Assembly (NCBI GenBank): GCA_036265915.1
Contig: DATAOC010000013.1
Location: forward strand, 1-64,000
DNA from: AR12 sp036265915
GTDB taxonomy: Bacteria > Methylomirabilota > Methylomirabilia > Rokubacteriales > CSP1-6
Reading direction: 5' to 3'
Length of the DNA stretch: 64,000 nucleotides
Every line of letters starts with the position of its first letter. Position 1 is the stretch's first letter. A program made the position numbers and the translations under genes. Below are positions 1-7,799 of the stretch, piece after piece. The notes under the pieces were generated by a model, which ran no database searches, was not told the origin of the DNA, and was given only the letters and a program-made list of their open reading frames with translations.

Positions 1-107
1 CGCTCGGCGCACCCCGGCGGAGCCGGGGCGCGCCTCGGCAGCGCGCGCGCCCCCAAACCCCCAAACGCTCGGCGCACCCCGGCGGAGCCGGGGCGCGCCT
101 CGGCAGC
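1..107. repeat. Two direct copies of a GC-rich palindromic element
   Basis: Bases 1-42 and 66-107 are the same 42-base sequence, separated by a C/A-rich spacer. Each copy holds a strong dyad: in the first copy CCCCGGC (12-18) pairs with GCCGGGG (22-28) around a GGA loop, and the stem extends after one mismatch through GGCGC (6-10) with GCGCC (30-34). This resembles REP-type intergenic palindromes or back-to-back terminators. The first copy may be cut by the window edge. No gene is seen in bases 1-190. Confidence 0.75.
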
Positions 108-190
108 ACAAGCGCGCAGCGCGCGCGCCAGACATCGGCCCCAAACCGACGCTCGACACGCGGGGCGGAGTGGTGGCGGGGGCGGGAGGG

Positions 191-994
191 TCAGCGGCGG
201 GCGCGGCGGGCGTCGAGGCTGGCGACGTAGGCGGCGCCGAAGACGAAGACGATCGAGGTGTAGTAGGCGAACATGACGAAGGCGACCAGGACGCCGAACG
301 GACCGTAGATCTGGTCGTAGACGCCGAAGCGGCGGATGTACCAGCCGAAGAGCTGCTTGGCGAACTCCCACAGCATCGCCGCGAGGATCGCGCCGATGAG
401 CGAGGCCACCACGCTCGGACGCCGTCGCGGCACGTAGTGATAGGCGAAGTAGAACATCATCGACGAGAGCGTCACGCTGAAGGCGCCCGTGGTCCAGTAC
501 CACCACGCCGGCGGCATGTGGAGCGCCTCGAAGAAGAACTCCTGGAACCACTGGAAGACCCAGGTGACCGAGCTGGCGGCGAAGAGCAGCACGGTGAGCA
601 GGATCACGAGCCCGGCGTCGAGCAGCATGTTGCGCAGGTACTGGCCGCCGGCTTTCACGCCGAGCATGCGGTGCATGACGAGCCGCGAGGCGCCGAACAG
701 CGGGGTCGAGAAGAAGATCAGGATCAGCGTGCCGGTCAGGCCGGACACGGCGCGGGTGTCGATGATCCGCAGCAGCACGGCGGCGATCTCGCGCCGGTAC
801 ACGGGGAAGTTCCGCGTGAGCTGACCGACGACTTCCTGCTTCGCCTGGTCGCCGGACAGCACGAAGCCCGCCGTGGACACGCCGAGCAGGCTCAGCGGGA
901 TGCAGCAGACCAGGAAGAAGAACGCCAGGCCGGCGGCCATGAAGAACCCGCCCTCGGCGAAGAATCGCGCGAAGGCTCCGCGAATCGCCAGCAT
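191..994 (-). CDS. YihY/BrkB family inner-membrane protein
   Basis: A 267-residue polytopic membrane protein with about six hydrophobic helices and a short Arg-rich C-terminus (DARRARR). The last third has the family signature: an aromatic loop with IYGPFG followed by a long helix ending in FGAAY. The YihY/BrkB family (once misnamed ribonuclease BN) has no settled biochemical role; members are integral membrane proteins. I chose the ATG at 994 because the longer open frame upstream runs into the preceding SDR gene and encodes an implausible Cys/Arg/Ser-rich tail. It starts 10 bases after the SDR stop, so it is the last gene of a four-gene minus-strand operon that begins with the hydrolase at 3556. 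Confidence 0.85.
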   Translation of the reverse strand: MLAIRGAFARFFAEGGFFMAAGLAFFFLVCCIPLSLLGVSTAGFVLSGDQAKQEVVGQLTRNFPVYRREIAAVLLRIIDTRAVSGLTGTLILIFFSTPLFGASRLVMHRMLGVKAGGQYLRNMLLDAGLVILLTVLLFAASSVTWVFQWFQEFFFEALHMPPAWWYWTTGAFSVTLSSMMFYFAYHYVPRRRPSVVASLIGAILAAMLWEFAKQLFGWYIRRFGVYDQIYGPFGVLVAFVMFAYYTSIVFVFGAAYVASLDARRARR

Positions 995-1004
995 GCGCGG
1001 CCGC

Positions 1005-1784
1005 TCAGAGCAGGCCGCGCACCAGGCCGCCGTCCACCTGCACCGCGAGACCGGTGACGTACGAGGCCCGCTCGGAGGCCAGGAACACGACGACGTTCGC
1101 AAACTCCTCCGGCGTGCCGATGCGCCGCACCGGCACGTCCTCCACCGCCCGCGCCAGGAACTCCTCGCGCGGCAGGCCGGAGAGCTTCTGGCCGCCGAGG
1201 AAGCGATCGGTCATGATCTTGCCCGGGCACACCGTGTTCACGGTGATCCCGTCCTTGCCCAGCTGGCCGGCGAGCGTCTTCATCATGCCGGCCACGCCCG
1301 GCCGCACGGCGTTGGACAGCAGCAGCTCGGGGATCGGCTGCTTCACCGAGACCGACTGGATGGTCAGGATGCGGCCCCAGCGCTTGGCCTTCATGGACGG
1401 CAGCACGCCGCGCACGAGGCGCACGACCGACAGCAGCGAGACGTCGAACGCGCCCTGCCACTGCTCGTCCGTCATGTCCTCGAAGAAGCCGCGCGGAGGT
1501 CCGCCCGCGTTCGCCACCAGGATGTCGACGCCGCCGAACGTCTGCACGGCGCGGTTCACCAGCGCGGTGACGTCGTCCTTCTTCGTCACGTCGGCGGGCA
1601 TCGCGAGGACTTCGCTCCGTGTCCGGGCCCGGATGTCCTCGGCCGCGGATTTCAGATCCGTCTCCGTGCGCGCGCACATCACGACCTTGGCCCCCTCGGC
1701 CGCCAGCCCCATCGCGCACGCCTTGCCCATCCCCTTGCTCGCCGCCGTCACCAGCGCCACCTTGCCCGCCAGTCCGAGATCCAT
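1005..1784 (-). CDS. Atypical short-chain dehydrogenase/reductase (SDR) lacking the YxxxK pair
   Basis: A 259-residue Rossmann-fold protein of the SDR superfamily. The nucleotide-binding turn reads TAASKGMG (residues 13-20) instead of TGxxxGxG, the ANAG core is at about 91-94, and the C-terminal substrate loop and VDGG end are present. The catalytic Tyr and Lys are missing: the aligned positions are Ser157 and Arg161 (SNAVR), although a Ser in the preceding strand remains. It resembles the divergent FabG-like SDR subgroup known to lack a perfect NAD motif and tetrad. Function is unknown; non-canonical catalysis or binding only are both possible. Second-to-last gene of the operon, 15 bases after the HtrA-like gene. 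Confidence 0.88.
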   Translation of the reverse strand: MDLGLAGKVALVTAASKGMGKACAMGLAAEGAKVVMCARTETDLKSAAEDIRARTRSEVLAMPADVTKKDDVTALVNRAVQTFGGVDILVANAGGPPRGFFEDMTDEQWQGAFDVSLLSVVRLVRGVLPSMKAKRWGRILTIQSVSVKQPIPELLLSNAVRPGVAGMMKTLAGQLGKDGITVNTVCPGKIMTDRFLGGQKLSGLPREEFLARAVEDVPVRRIGTPEEFANVVVFLASERASYVTGLAVQVDGGLVRGLL

Positions 1785-1799
1785 GAGTCCGTCCTCCGC

Positions 1800-2705
1800 T
1801 CAGGTCTGTTTGAAGAATTCCGCGCGGTCGCCCGTGGTGACCTCGACGCGGCGACTCTTGTTGTCGCGCAACACCTCGAGCGTCAATCGCTCGCCCGGCT
1901 CGTGGCGCCACAGCGACAGGTACAGCTCCTTCCGGCTGGCGACTTCCTGGGCATCGAGCGAGACGATCACGTCGCCCTCCTGCAGGCCACCACGCTCACC
2001 CGGTCCTTCGGGCACGATGCCGGCGACCACGACGCCCTCGTCGATGGCGTGCGCGAAGACGCCGAGCCACGCGCGGCGCGGCCGGCTGACGACGCGGCCG
2101 TAGCGCAGCAGCTCGCGCTCGTGCTCGCGGTAGCAGTCGATCGGAATGGCCAGCGAGCAGCGCACGATCTCGTTGAGGTTCAGCGAGACGATGCCCAGCA
2201 GGGCACCCGTCATCGAGTAGAGCCCGCCGCCGCCGAAGCCGGGATTCTGAGCGCTGCACACGATGCCGCGCTCGAGCAGGTACTCCCAGTAGGCCTCGAA
2301 CTCCCCGAGGTAGGTCACCATACCGCCCGCGATCCGGCGCTCCTGGGCCGCGGTCGAGGCCACCGCCACCACCGGCTCGCCACGCTCGAGCTCCGTCGTG
2401 CTCGTCACCGGCGCGGCCACCAGCCCCTGGCGCTTGACGCGCAGCACGGCGATGCCGATCTCGAAGTCCTGCGCCACCACCTCGGCCTTCACGCGCCGGC
2501 CCTTGACGAACGCGACGTCCACCGTCTGCGCGCCCATGACGACGTAGTTGACGGTGAGGATGAGCCCGCCGGGATCCACGATCACGCCGCTTCCCATCCG
2601 CTCGCTGCCGAGGATGCGAGACGACGGGTGTCCGCGCGGCGCGGTCGCGTGCACGTTCACCACCGTCTGCAGCAGGTGCTTGGCGAAGTCGACCGAGGCG
2701 TCCAT
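1800..2705 (-). CDS. Catalytically dead HtrA/DegP-like protein with PDZ domain
   Basis: A 301-residue protein with the S1C trypsin-like fold (about residues 36-185) followed by one PDZ domain (about 205-295, with the GLQEGDVIVSLD core). All three catalytic positions are altered: the His of the TNNHVV motif is Tyr54 (LTVNYVV), the Asp before LAVLK is Gly84 (IGIAVL), and the Ser of GNSGG is Gly158 (PGFGGGG). There is no signal peptide, so it should be cytoplasmic, unlike typical DegP. The frame is intact and codon use looks normal, which argues for a retained non-proteolytic role, perhaps peptide binding through the PDZ domain. The ATG shares one base with the stop of the upstream hydrolase gene (TGATG), so translation is coupled. 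Confidence 0.85.
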   Translation of the reverse strand: MDASVDFAKHLLQTVVNVHATAPRGHPSSRILGSERMGSGVIVDPGGLILTVNYVVMGAQTVDVAFVKGRRVKAEVVAQDFEIGIAVLRVKRQGLVAAPVTSTTELERGEPVVAVASTAAQERRIAGGMVTYLGEFEAYWEYLLERGIVCSAQNPGFGGGGLYSMTGALLGIVSLNLNEIVRCSLAIPIDCYREHERELLRYGRVVSRPRRAWLGVFAHAIDEGVVVAGIVPEGPGERGGLQEGDVIVSLDAQEVASRKELYLSLWRHEPGERLTLEVLRDNKSRRVEVTTGDRAEFFKQT

Positions 2706-3556
2706 CAGTTCGCGCCGCGCAGGTGACGCGCGAAGAACTCGCCGACACGCCGGTGCGCGTCGGCATCGGCGGCCGCGTCGTAGCCCACGGTCGCGCCGCA
2801 GCACTCGTTCGGCCGGTTGCGGTTCTCGACGTCGGGCAGCCACACGCGCGGCTGCCCCTTCACGTCGAAATAGTGGACGGCGCCGGGATACACGACGACC
2901 GTCACGTCGGCGCCCTTCGCGCGCTGTCGCTGCGCGAGGTCCACGCACTCGGAGGCGAGCGTCCAGTCGTCGTCGGCGCCGATGAGGATCAGCAGCGGCC
3001 GGACGGACTGCTCGTTCACCAGCGAGTGGCAGCCGCCCGGGTAGACACCGACGGCGGCGTGGTAGCCGGGCTCCGGGATCTCCACGCCACGCCGGCGTGT
3101 CCGCTCGAAGGTCGGCCCGTTCACGGCCGCCATCGAGAAGACGCCGCCGTTCGACCAGCCGATGATGCCGATCCGCGCGCGCTCGATGTAGGGCTGTGCC
3201 TGCAGCCAGCGCAGCGCGCCGATGGCGTCGTCGAACCGCGCGGTGTTCGGCACCTCCTCGCCCGGCGTGCACGCCTCCCGGATGTTGCGCGGCGCCCACG
3301 AGTCCACGACGAGCGCGACGTAGCCGCGCGCCTTCAGCCACCGCGCCCAGTCGCGGTTGGACTCCGACACGCCATGGCAGCCGTGCATGAGCACGACCGC
3401 GGGAAAGGGTCCGGCGCCCGCGGGCCGGTACTCCTGGGCGGAGACGCGCACCGGTGCGCCGGGAGTCGCATTGTCGAAGGAGACCGCGGCGGCGGACGCG
3501 CAGCCGGAGACCGCGACCGAGGCGACGAGAGCCGCCGCCCGGAGCATGCCGAGCAT
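2705..3556 (-). CDS. Dienelactone-hydrolase-family alpha/beta hydrolase, predicted lipoprotein
   Basis: A 283-residue alpha/beta hydrolase of the dienelactone hydrolase type. The mature part shows the oxyanion region VVLMHGCHG, the nucleophile elbow GWSNGG, an acid in GADDDW and the catalytic His in VHYFD. The N-terminus is a short hydrophobic signal with a lipobox (VSGC), so the protein is probably lipid-anchored outside the cytoplasm. I picked the ATG at 3556 rather than an upstream GTG because a -10 box (TATGCT, 3563-3568) ends exactly 6 bases before it, implying a leaderless mRNA, and because the signal peptide then starts cleanly. The substrate is unknown. First gene of the operon with the dead HtrA, SDR and YihY genes. 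Confidence 0.85.
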   Translation of the reverse strand: MLGMLRAAALVASVAVSGCASAAAVSFDNATPGAPVRVSAQEYRPAGAGPFPAVVLMHGCHGVSESNRDWARWLKARGYVALVVDSWAPRNIREACTPGEEVPNTARFDDAIGALRWLQAQPYIERARIGIIGWSNGGVFSMAAVNGPTFERTRRRGVEIPEPGYHAAVGVYPGGCHSLVNEQSVRPLLILIGADDDWTLASECVDLAQRQRAKGADVTVVVYPGAVHYFDVKGQPRVWLPDVENRNRPNECCGATVGYDAAADADAHRRVGEFFARHLRGAN

Positions 3557-3562
3557 GGGCCG

Positions 3563-3568
3563 AGCATA
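3563..3568 (-). promoter_or_regulatory. -10 box of leaderless promoter for the hydrolase operon
   Basis: The minus strand reads TATGCT, then CGGCCC, then the ATG at 3556. With usual -10 to +1 spacing the transcript would start at or next to the A of the start codon. Back to back with the promoter at 3585. Confidence 0.55.
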
Positions 3569-3584
3569 CACCGAAGCGACGGTA

Positions 3585-3590
3585 TAGAAT
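3585..3590 (+). promoter_or_regulatory. -10 box of leaderless promoter for the Sec-DsbA gene
   Basis: TAGAAT is followed by exactly six bases (CCGGGC) and the ATG at 3597, so the mRNA is predicted to begin at the start codon. It diverges from the hydrolase promoter 16 bases away. Confidence 0.55.
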
Positions 3591-3596
3591 CCGGGC

Positions 3597-4211
3597 ATGG
3601 CCGACGTCGTGCGTGTCGTCGTCTACAGCGACTATCTCTGACCGTGGTGCTATCCGGCGGCGGTCCGCCTCCGGCGACTTCAAGACCAGATGGCCGGCCG
3701 TCTGATCATCGACCATCGCGCGTTTCCGCTGCGCCCGACGCCTGTCGCACCCGTCGGCTTCAAGGGCACGTATCGCGAGGCGGGCTGGCAACGCTGCGCG
3801 CAGATGTCCGCCGCCGACGGCATCACGTTCACGCCGTGGCCCCACCCGCAGATGCCCAACTGGAGTCTGCCGGCGCTGGAGGCCGCCAAGTGCGCGGCGC
3901 GCCAGAGCGAGGCCGTCTTCGAGCGCGCACACCTGGCGCTGTACGAGGCGTTCTTCACGCACAGCCGCAACATCGCCGAGCCGGCCGTCGTCCGTGAGAT
4001 CGTCGGCGCCGCCGGCGCCGATCTCGCACGGCTCGACGCCGACCTCGAATCCGGCGCCGGCCGCGAGGCCGTGGTGAAGGACTACGAGGCGGCCGTTGCC
4101 GAGGGCGTGCGGTCCATCCCGACCGTCATCGTCCCGGAGACCGGCCGCGCGCTGGTCGGACTCGTGGACGCTGCGACGTATCGCGCCGCTGTCGAGGAAG
4201 CGGCCGGCTGA
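3597..4211 (+). CDS. Probable selenoprotein, DsbA/FrnE-like thioredoxin-fold oxidoreductase (UPWC)
   Basis: Read through the in-frame TGA at 3639-3641, this is a 204-residue DsbA-family protein. The frame begins at ATG 3597, gives a beta-strand then YSDYL, and the TGA falls at residue 15, exactly at the first Cys of the CPWC motif expected in FrnE/DsbA-like proteins; PWCY follows, so the active site would be Sec-Pro-Trp-Cys. The helical insert and the cis-Pro loop (SIPTV, about residue 174) are intact downstream. A hairpin with a GGUCC loop at 3654-3674 is a plausible bacterial SECIS. Conventional gene callers would start at ATG 3690 and lose the active site. Likely role: thiol-disulfide exchange or isomerisation in the cytoplasm, since no signal peptide is seen. 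The DNA polymerase frame follows at once. Confidence 0.85.
3654..3674 (+). other. Candidate bacterial SECIS hairpin for the Sec-DsbA UGA
   Basis: CCGG (3654-3657) pairs with CCGG (3671-3674); after one C/T mismatch, GGC (3659-3661) pairs with GCC (3667-3669), leaving a five-base loop GGUCC (3662-3666). The loop starts 21 bases after the UGA and resembles the GGUCU apical loop of the E. coli fdhF SECIS that SelB recognises. Confidence 0.6.
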
Positions 4212-4258
4212 GCGCTCCGCCTCCCCTTCTCTTCGGCTCCGATCCCACGCCCGGCCTC

Positions 4259-6451
4259 GTGGCCGCCTCGCTCACCGACGAGGGCCGTGGCATGCGCCTG
4301 TGGCGCCGCGACGGCGACCGGCTGCGCACCGAGGTCGTGCCGTTCGCGCCGTTCCTGCTCGTCGCCGACACGGCGCTCGTCTCCGGCGCGCCGGGACTGA
4401 CGGCACTCGCGGAGCTCGCCGGCCCCGGCGCCCTCCGCTGGCTCGCCCGATTCGCGAGCTGGGGCGAAGCGCTCGGCGCGCGTGATCGCTGCCGGAACAG
4501 CGACGCGCCGGCGGTCGTCCGCTTCCTCGCCGATCCCGTCCATCAGTACCTGCTGCAGTCGGGCCGCACGTCGTTCGGCGGCATGCGCTACGGCGATCTC
4601 CGACGGCTGGCCCTCGACATCGAGGTCGTCACGACGGACGGCTACGAGTTTCCGTCGGCCACCCGCGCCGGCGACCGCATCGTCGCCATCGCGCTCGCCG
4701 ACTCCGCCGGCTTTCGCGAGGTGCTCCGTGGCGACCGCATGGAGGAGGGCGCGCTGCTGGCCGAGTGCGGCCGGCTCATCCGCGAGCGCGACCCGGACAC
4801 CATCGAAGGCCACAACATCTTCCGCTTCGACCTCGAGTATCTCGAAGCACGCGCGCGCCGCCACGGCGTCACGCTCGCGTGGGGACGTGACGGCAGCGCG
4901 CTGCGCGGGCGGCCGGCGCGACTGTCGGTGGCCGAGCGCACCATCGGCTTCCGGCGTTACGAGATCGCGGGGCGCCACGTCATCGACACATGGCTGCTCG
5001 CCCAGCTGCACGACGTCGGCGCGCGTGATCTGCCGTCGTTCGGCCTGAAGGACATCGCCCGGCACCTCGGGGTGGCCGCCGCCGACCGCACGTATGTCGA
5101 CTCCTCCCGCGTTGCGCGCGAGCTGGCCGAGAACCCGGATCGGCTGATGGCCTACGCCGCCGATGACGCCACCGAGACGCTCGCGGTGTCGGCGATCCTG
5201 TCCCCCGCCTATTTCGCCCAGGCACAGCTGCTGCCCTTCGATTACCAGTCGGTGACGCTGCGCGGAGCGGCGGCCAAGGTCGACGCGCTCATGCTGCGCG
5301 AGTACGTCCGCCGTCACCACGCCGTGCCGGCGCCGAGTCCGGTGCAAGGCGTCGGCGGCGGGCTCACCGCGATCTGGCAGCAAGGCGTGGCGTCGCCCGT
5401 CCTCCACGTCGACGTCACGTCGCTCTATCCCTCGCTGATGATCGCCGGACGCGTCGCGCCGGCCAGCGACGGCCTCGGTATCTTCCTCGAGCTCCTCACA
5501 CACCTGCGCGACGTGCGCGTCGCCGCGAAGCGACTGGCGCAGGCGGCCGCGAGCGCCGAGGAGCGGCAGCACCAGCAGGCGCTCTCGCAGTCGTTCAAGA
5601 TCCTCATCAACTCGTTCTACGGCTACCTCGGCTTCGGCGCGGGGCACTGGAACGATTTCGACGCTGCCAACCGTGTGACGACCGAGGGTCGCCGCGTCGT
5701 GACCCTGATCGTCGACCGGCTGCGCGACGTCGGCGCCATCCCGATCGAGGCGGACACCGACGGCGTCTACTTCACGCCCCCGCCCGGCCACCGCGAGAGC
5801 GACGACGCCGCCCTGCTGGCCGCGGTGGCGCGCGACCTGCCGCCCGGGGTCAGTCTGGAGCTCGACGGACGGTACGCCGCGATGTTCTCGTACAAGATGA
5901 AGACGTACGCGCTGCTCGACGACCGCGGCCGTCTCACCCTCAAGGGCTCCGGGTTCCGCTCTCGCGGGCTGGAGCCGTTCCAGCGCCGCGTGATCGAGGA
6001 GCTCGTGCGGCTCCTGGTGAGCGGACGGCGCGTGGATGCCAAGAGCGTGATCGACCGGTGGCTCGCGGACTTCGCCGCCCACCGCGTCGACGTGCGCACG
6101 TTCGCGCGCACGGAGACGCTGCAGGAGCCGCTGGAGGTCTACCGCGAGCGCGTCGCCGCCGGCGTGCGGGCGCCGTCCGCGGCGTACGAGCTCGCGGCGG
6201 CGGGCGGCCGACCGGTGCAGCCGGGCGATCAGATCTCCTACTACGTGATCGGACGCACGGCGCGCGTGCCGGTGAACGAGGCGGCCCGGCTTGCGAGTCT
6301 CTGGGACCGCGAGCACCCGGACGAGAACGTCGACTTCTACCAGACCAAGGTGCTCGAGATCTGGCAGCGCTTCCGGCGCTTCGCCGAGATCGACGGGCTC
6401 GTGCCCTACGCGGACGACACGTCGGAGCCCGCCCAGCTCAGCCTGTTCTGA
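4259..6451 (+). CDS. Family B DNA polymerase (Pol II-like) with 3'-5' exonuclease
   Basis: A family B replicative/repair-type polymerase. The exonuclease domain shows Exo I (ALDIE, about residue 120), Exo II (NIFRFD) and Exo III (YAADD). The polymerase core has motif A (DVTSLYPS, about 385-392), motif B (K..INSFYGYLG, about 447-458) and motif C (DTD, 499-501), so all catalytic acids are present. The C-terminal thumb carries YYVIG, typical of the family. From GTG 4259 it is 730 residues. The frame stays open and protein-like upstream (LLFGSDPTPG) as far as a CTG at 4208 that overlaps the TGA of the selenoprotein gene, so the real start may be that CTG. Likely a DNA repair or translesion polymerase; 3 bases separate its stop from the convergent RRM gene. 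Confidence 0.92.
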   Translation: MAASLTDEGRGMRLWRRDGDRLRTEVVPFAPFLLVADTALVSGAPGLTALAELAGPGALRWLARFASWGEALGARDRCRNSDAPAVVRFLADPVHQYLLQSGRTSFGGMRYGDLRRLALDIEVVTTDGYEFPSATRAGDRIVAIALADSAGFREVLRGDRMEEGALLAECGRLIRERDPDTIEGHNIFRFDLEYLEARARRHGVTLAWGRDGSALRGRPARLSVAERTIGFRRYEIAGRHVIDTWLLAQLHDVGARDLPSFGLKDIARHLGVAAADRTYVDSSRVARELAENPDRLMAYAADDATETLAVSAILSPAYFAQAQLLPFDYQSVTLRGAAAKVDALMLREYVRRHHAVPAPSPVQGVGGGLTAIWQQGVASPVLHVDVTSLYPSLMIAGRVAPASDGLGIFLELLTHLRDVRVAAKRLAQAAASAEERQHQQALSQSFKILINSFYGYLGFGAGHWNDFDAANRVTTEGRRVVTLIVDRLRDVGAIPIEADTDGVYFTPPPGHRESDDAALLAAVARDLPPGVSLELDGRYAAMFSYKMKTYALLDDRGRLTLKGSGFRSRGLEPFQRRVIEELVRLLVSGRRVDAKSVIDRWLADFAAHRVDVRTFARTETLQEPLEVYRERVAAGVRAPSAAYELAAAGGRPVQPGDQISYYVIGRTARVPVNEAARLASLWDREHPDENVDFYQTKVLEIWQRFRRFAEIDGLVPYADDTSEPAQLSLF

Positions 6452-6454
6452 GCG

Positions 6455-6790
6455 CTACCGCCGCCAGCCGCCGCCGCCGGCGCCGCCGCTCGGCCGCGGG
6501 CGATCGCCCGGGCGGCCACCGCCGCCGCCGGCGCCGCGCTGCGGCTGGGGGCGCGCCTCGTCGACCACCAGATTCCGGTCCCGAAACAGGCGACCGTTCA
6601 GCATCTCGACGGCCTTCTGCGCTTCCTCCTTCGTGGCCATCTCGACGAATCCAAAGCCGCGCGGGCGCCCGGTGAACTGGTCGGTGATGATCCGCACCGT
6701 CTCCACGTTGCCGGCCTGAGCGAACAGCTCGCGGAGATCTTCCTCCGTGGCCTGGAACGAAAGGTTTCCGACGAAGAGCTTGGCCGCCAT
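6455..6790 (-). CDS. RRM-domain RNA-binding protein with Gly/Arg-rich tail
   Basis: A 111-residue protein with one RNA recognition motif over about residues 3-80: RNP2 is LFVGNL and RNP1 is RGFGFVEM, both with the aromatic residues that stack on RNA. The tail from about residue 85 is Gly/Arg/Pro-rich, as in cyanobacterial and other bacterial Rbp proteins. Likely an RNA chaperone or cold-response factor. It has a strong AGGAGG ribosome site and its own upstream promoter-like region. Single gene, convergent with the polymerase. Confidence 0.93.
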   Translation of the reverse strand: MAAKLFVGNLSFQATEEDLRELFAQAGNVETVRIITDQFTGRPRGFGFVEMATKEEAQKAVEMLNGRLFRDRNLVVDEARPQPQRGAGGGGGRPGDRPRPSGGAGGGGWRR

Positions 6791-6858
6791 CTCGCGAACC
6801 TCCTGCCCCGTTGAAGCGGCGAGCGACGATTGGGAACCCCTGGCGCTGCGTGGGCAGA

Positions 6859-6888
6859 AGAGTAGTGACAGGAGTCAACGCTTGTCAA
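6859..6888 (-). promoter_or_regulatory. Sigma-70-type promoter for the RRM gene
   Basis: On the minus strand a perfect -35 TTGACA (6883-6888) is followed after 18 bases by TACTCT (6859-6864), a TAnnnT -10. This predicts a transcript start near 6852 and a leader of about 60 bases with an AGGAGG site, unlike the leaderless promoters elsewhere in the window. A second TTGACT lies 10 bases downstream of the first. Confidence 0.45.
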
Positions 6889-6980
6889 GGCCCAGCGCCG
6901 GTGGCCCCCGGCCGCGCCGCGGGCGCTACAGATAGACGCGCGGGCGGGTGCTCGGGCTGGAGCGGCGCGCTACGAGGGGC

Positions 6981-7775
6981 TCAGGGATAGACCCCGCGGG
7001 TGGCGCCGCCGTCCACCGTGATGCAGATCCCCGTGATGAACGAGGCGCGCGCCGAGGCCAGGAAGCAGACGGCGTCCGCGATGTCTTCCGACGTCGCGAT
7101 GCGGCCGAGCTTGTACGGCGCCTGCGCCGCCGCGCGCACCTCGGCCACCGACTTGCCCGATGCCCTGGCCTGCTGCTCCATCAGCGAGTCCCATCGCTCC
7201 GTGCGCGTCGCCGCCGGCGACACCGCGGTCACGAGGATGTTGGACTCGGCACCGAGATCGGCGAGTCCCTTGGTGAAGTTCACGAGAGCCGCGTTGGCGG
7301 CGCCGCCGGTGAGATAGACCGGCGTGGGATTGCGGGCCGCGGCGCCGACGACATTGACGATGCGGCCGCCGCCCTGGGCCTGCATGAGCGGAAAGACGGC
7401 GCGCGCCATGCGGATGTAGCCGAGGAGCTTCAGGTTCCAGTCCTCGATCCACTGCGCGTCGGGGATGTCGAGGAAGGCGCCACCCCGGATCGCGCCCGCG
7501 TTGTTGACCAGGATGTCGATGCGCCCGCAGTCGCGCCGCGCGGCGCTCACCACGCGCTCGACCTCCGAGAGCTGCGACAGGTCGGCGCTGATCGCCACCG
7601 GATCGCGGCCGCCGCGGTCGCGCGCTTCCGCCACGACCTTCTCGAGCGCCCCGTGGTCGCGGGCGACGACGACGACGCGCGCGCGCTCCGCCGCCAGACC
7701 GAGTGCGATCGCCCGCCCGATGCCTTTGCTGCCGCCGGTCACCAGCGCGACCTTGCCGTCGAGCTCCAGGTTCAT
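6981..7775 (-). CDS. SDR-family protein lacking the whole catalytic triad
   Basis: A 264-residue SDR-fold protein. The cofactor motif is canonical (TGGSKGIG, residues 13-20) and NNAG is present (91-94), so NAD(P) binding is likely. When the conserved helix ending in KGLA is aligned with SDRs, the active-site Ser, Tyr and Lys positions are Gly/Ala144, Gly157 and Asn161, so none of the three catalytic residues remains. The C-terminus has the usual TVDGG. It has a clear GGGAGG ribosome site and follows DUF309 by 24 bases in an RDD-DUF309-SDR operon. Function unknown; a binding or scaffolding role, or unorthodox chemistry, is possible. Confidence 0.88.
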   Translation of the reverse strand: MNLELDGKVALVTGGSKGIGRAIALGLAAERARVVVVARDHGALEKVVAEARDRGGRDPVAISADLSQLSEVERVVSAARRDCGRIDILVNNAGAIRGGAFLDIPDAQWIEDWNLKLLGYIRMARAVFPLMQAQGGGRIVNVVGAAARNPTPVYLTGGAANAALVNFTKGLADLGAESNILVTAVSPAATRTERWDSLMEQQARASGKSVAEVRAAAQAPYKLGRIATSEDIADAVCFLASARASFITGICITVDGGATRGVYP

Positions 7776-7799
7776 GGCGTTCCTCCCGTGCGTCGGATC

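Noticed and set aside
170..1057. Plus-strand frames opposite YihY and SDR (and many others of similar kind)
   Set aside because: They are antisense shadows: His/Arg/Gly-rich, no motifs, fully covered by convincing minus-strand genes.
3639..3641. TGA as an ordinary stop or sequencing error in the DsbA-like gene
   Set aside because: It falls exactly at the first redox Cys and a matching hairpin follows, and a second gene shows the same arrangement; a random error would rarely hit that codon twice.
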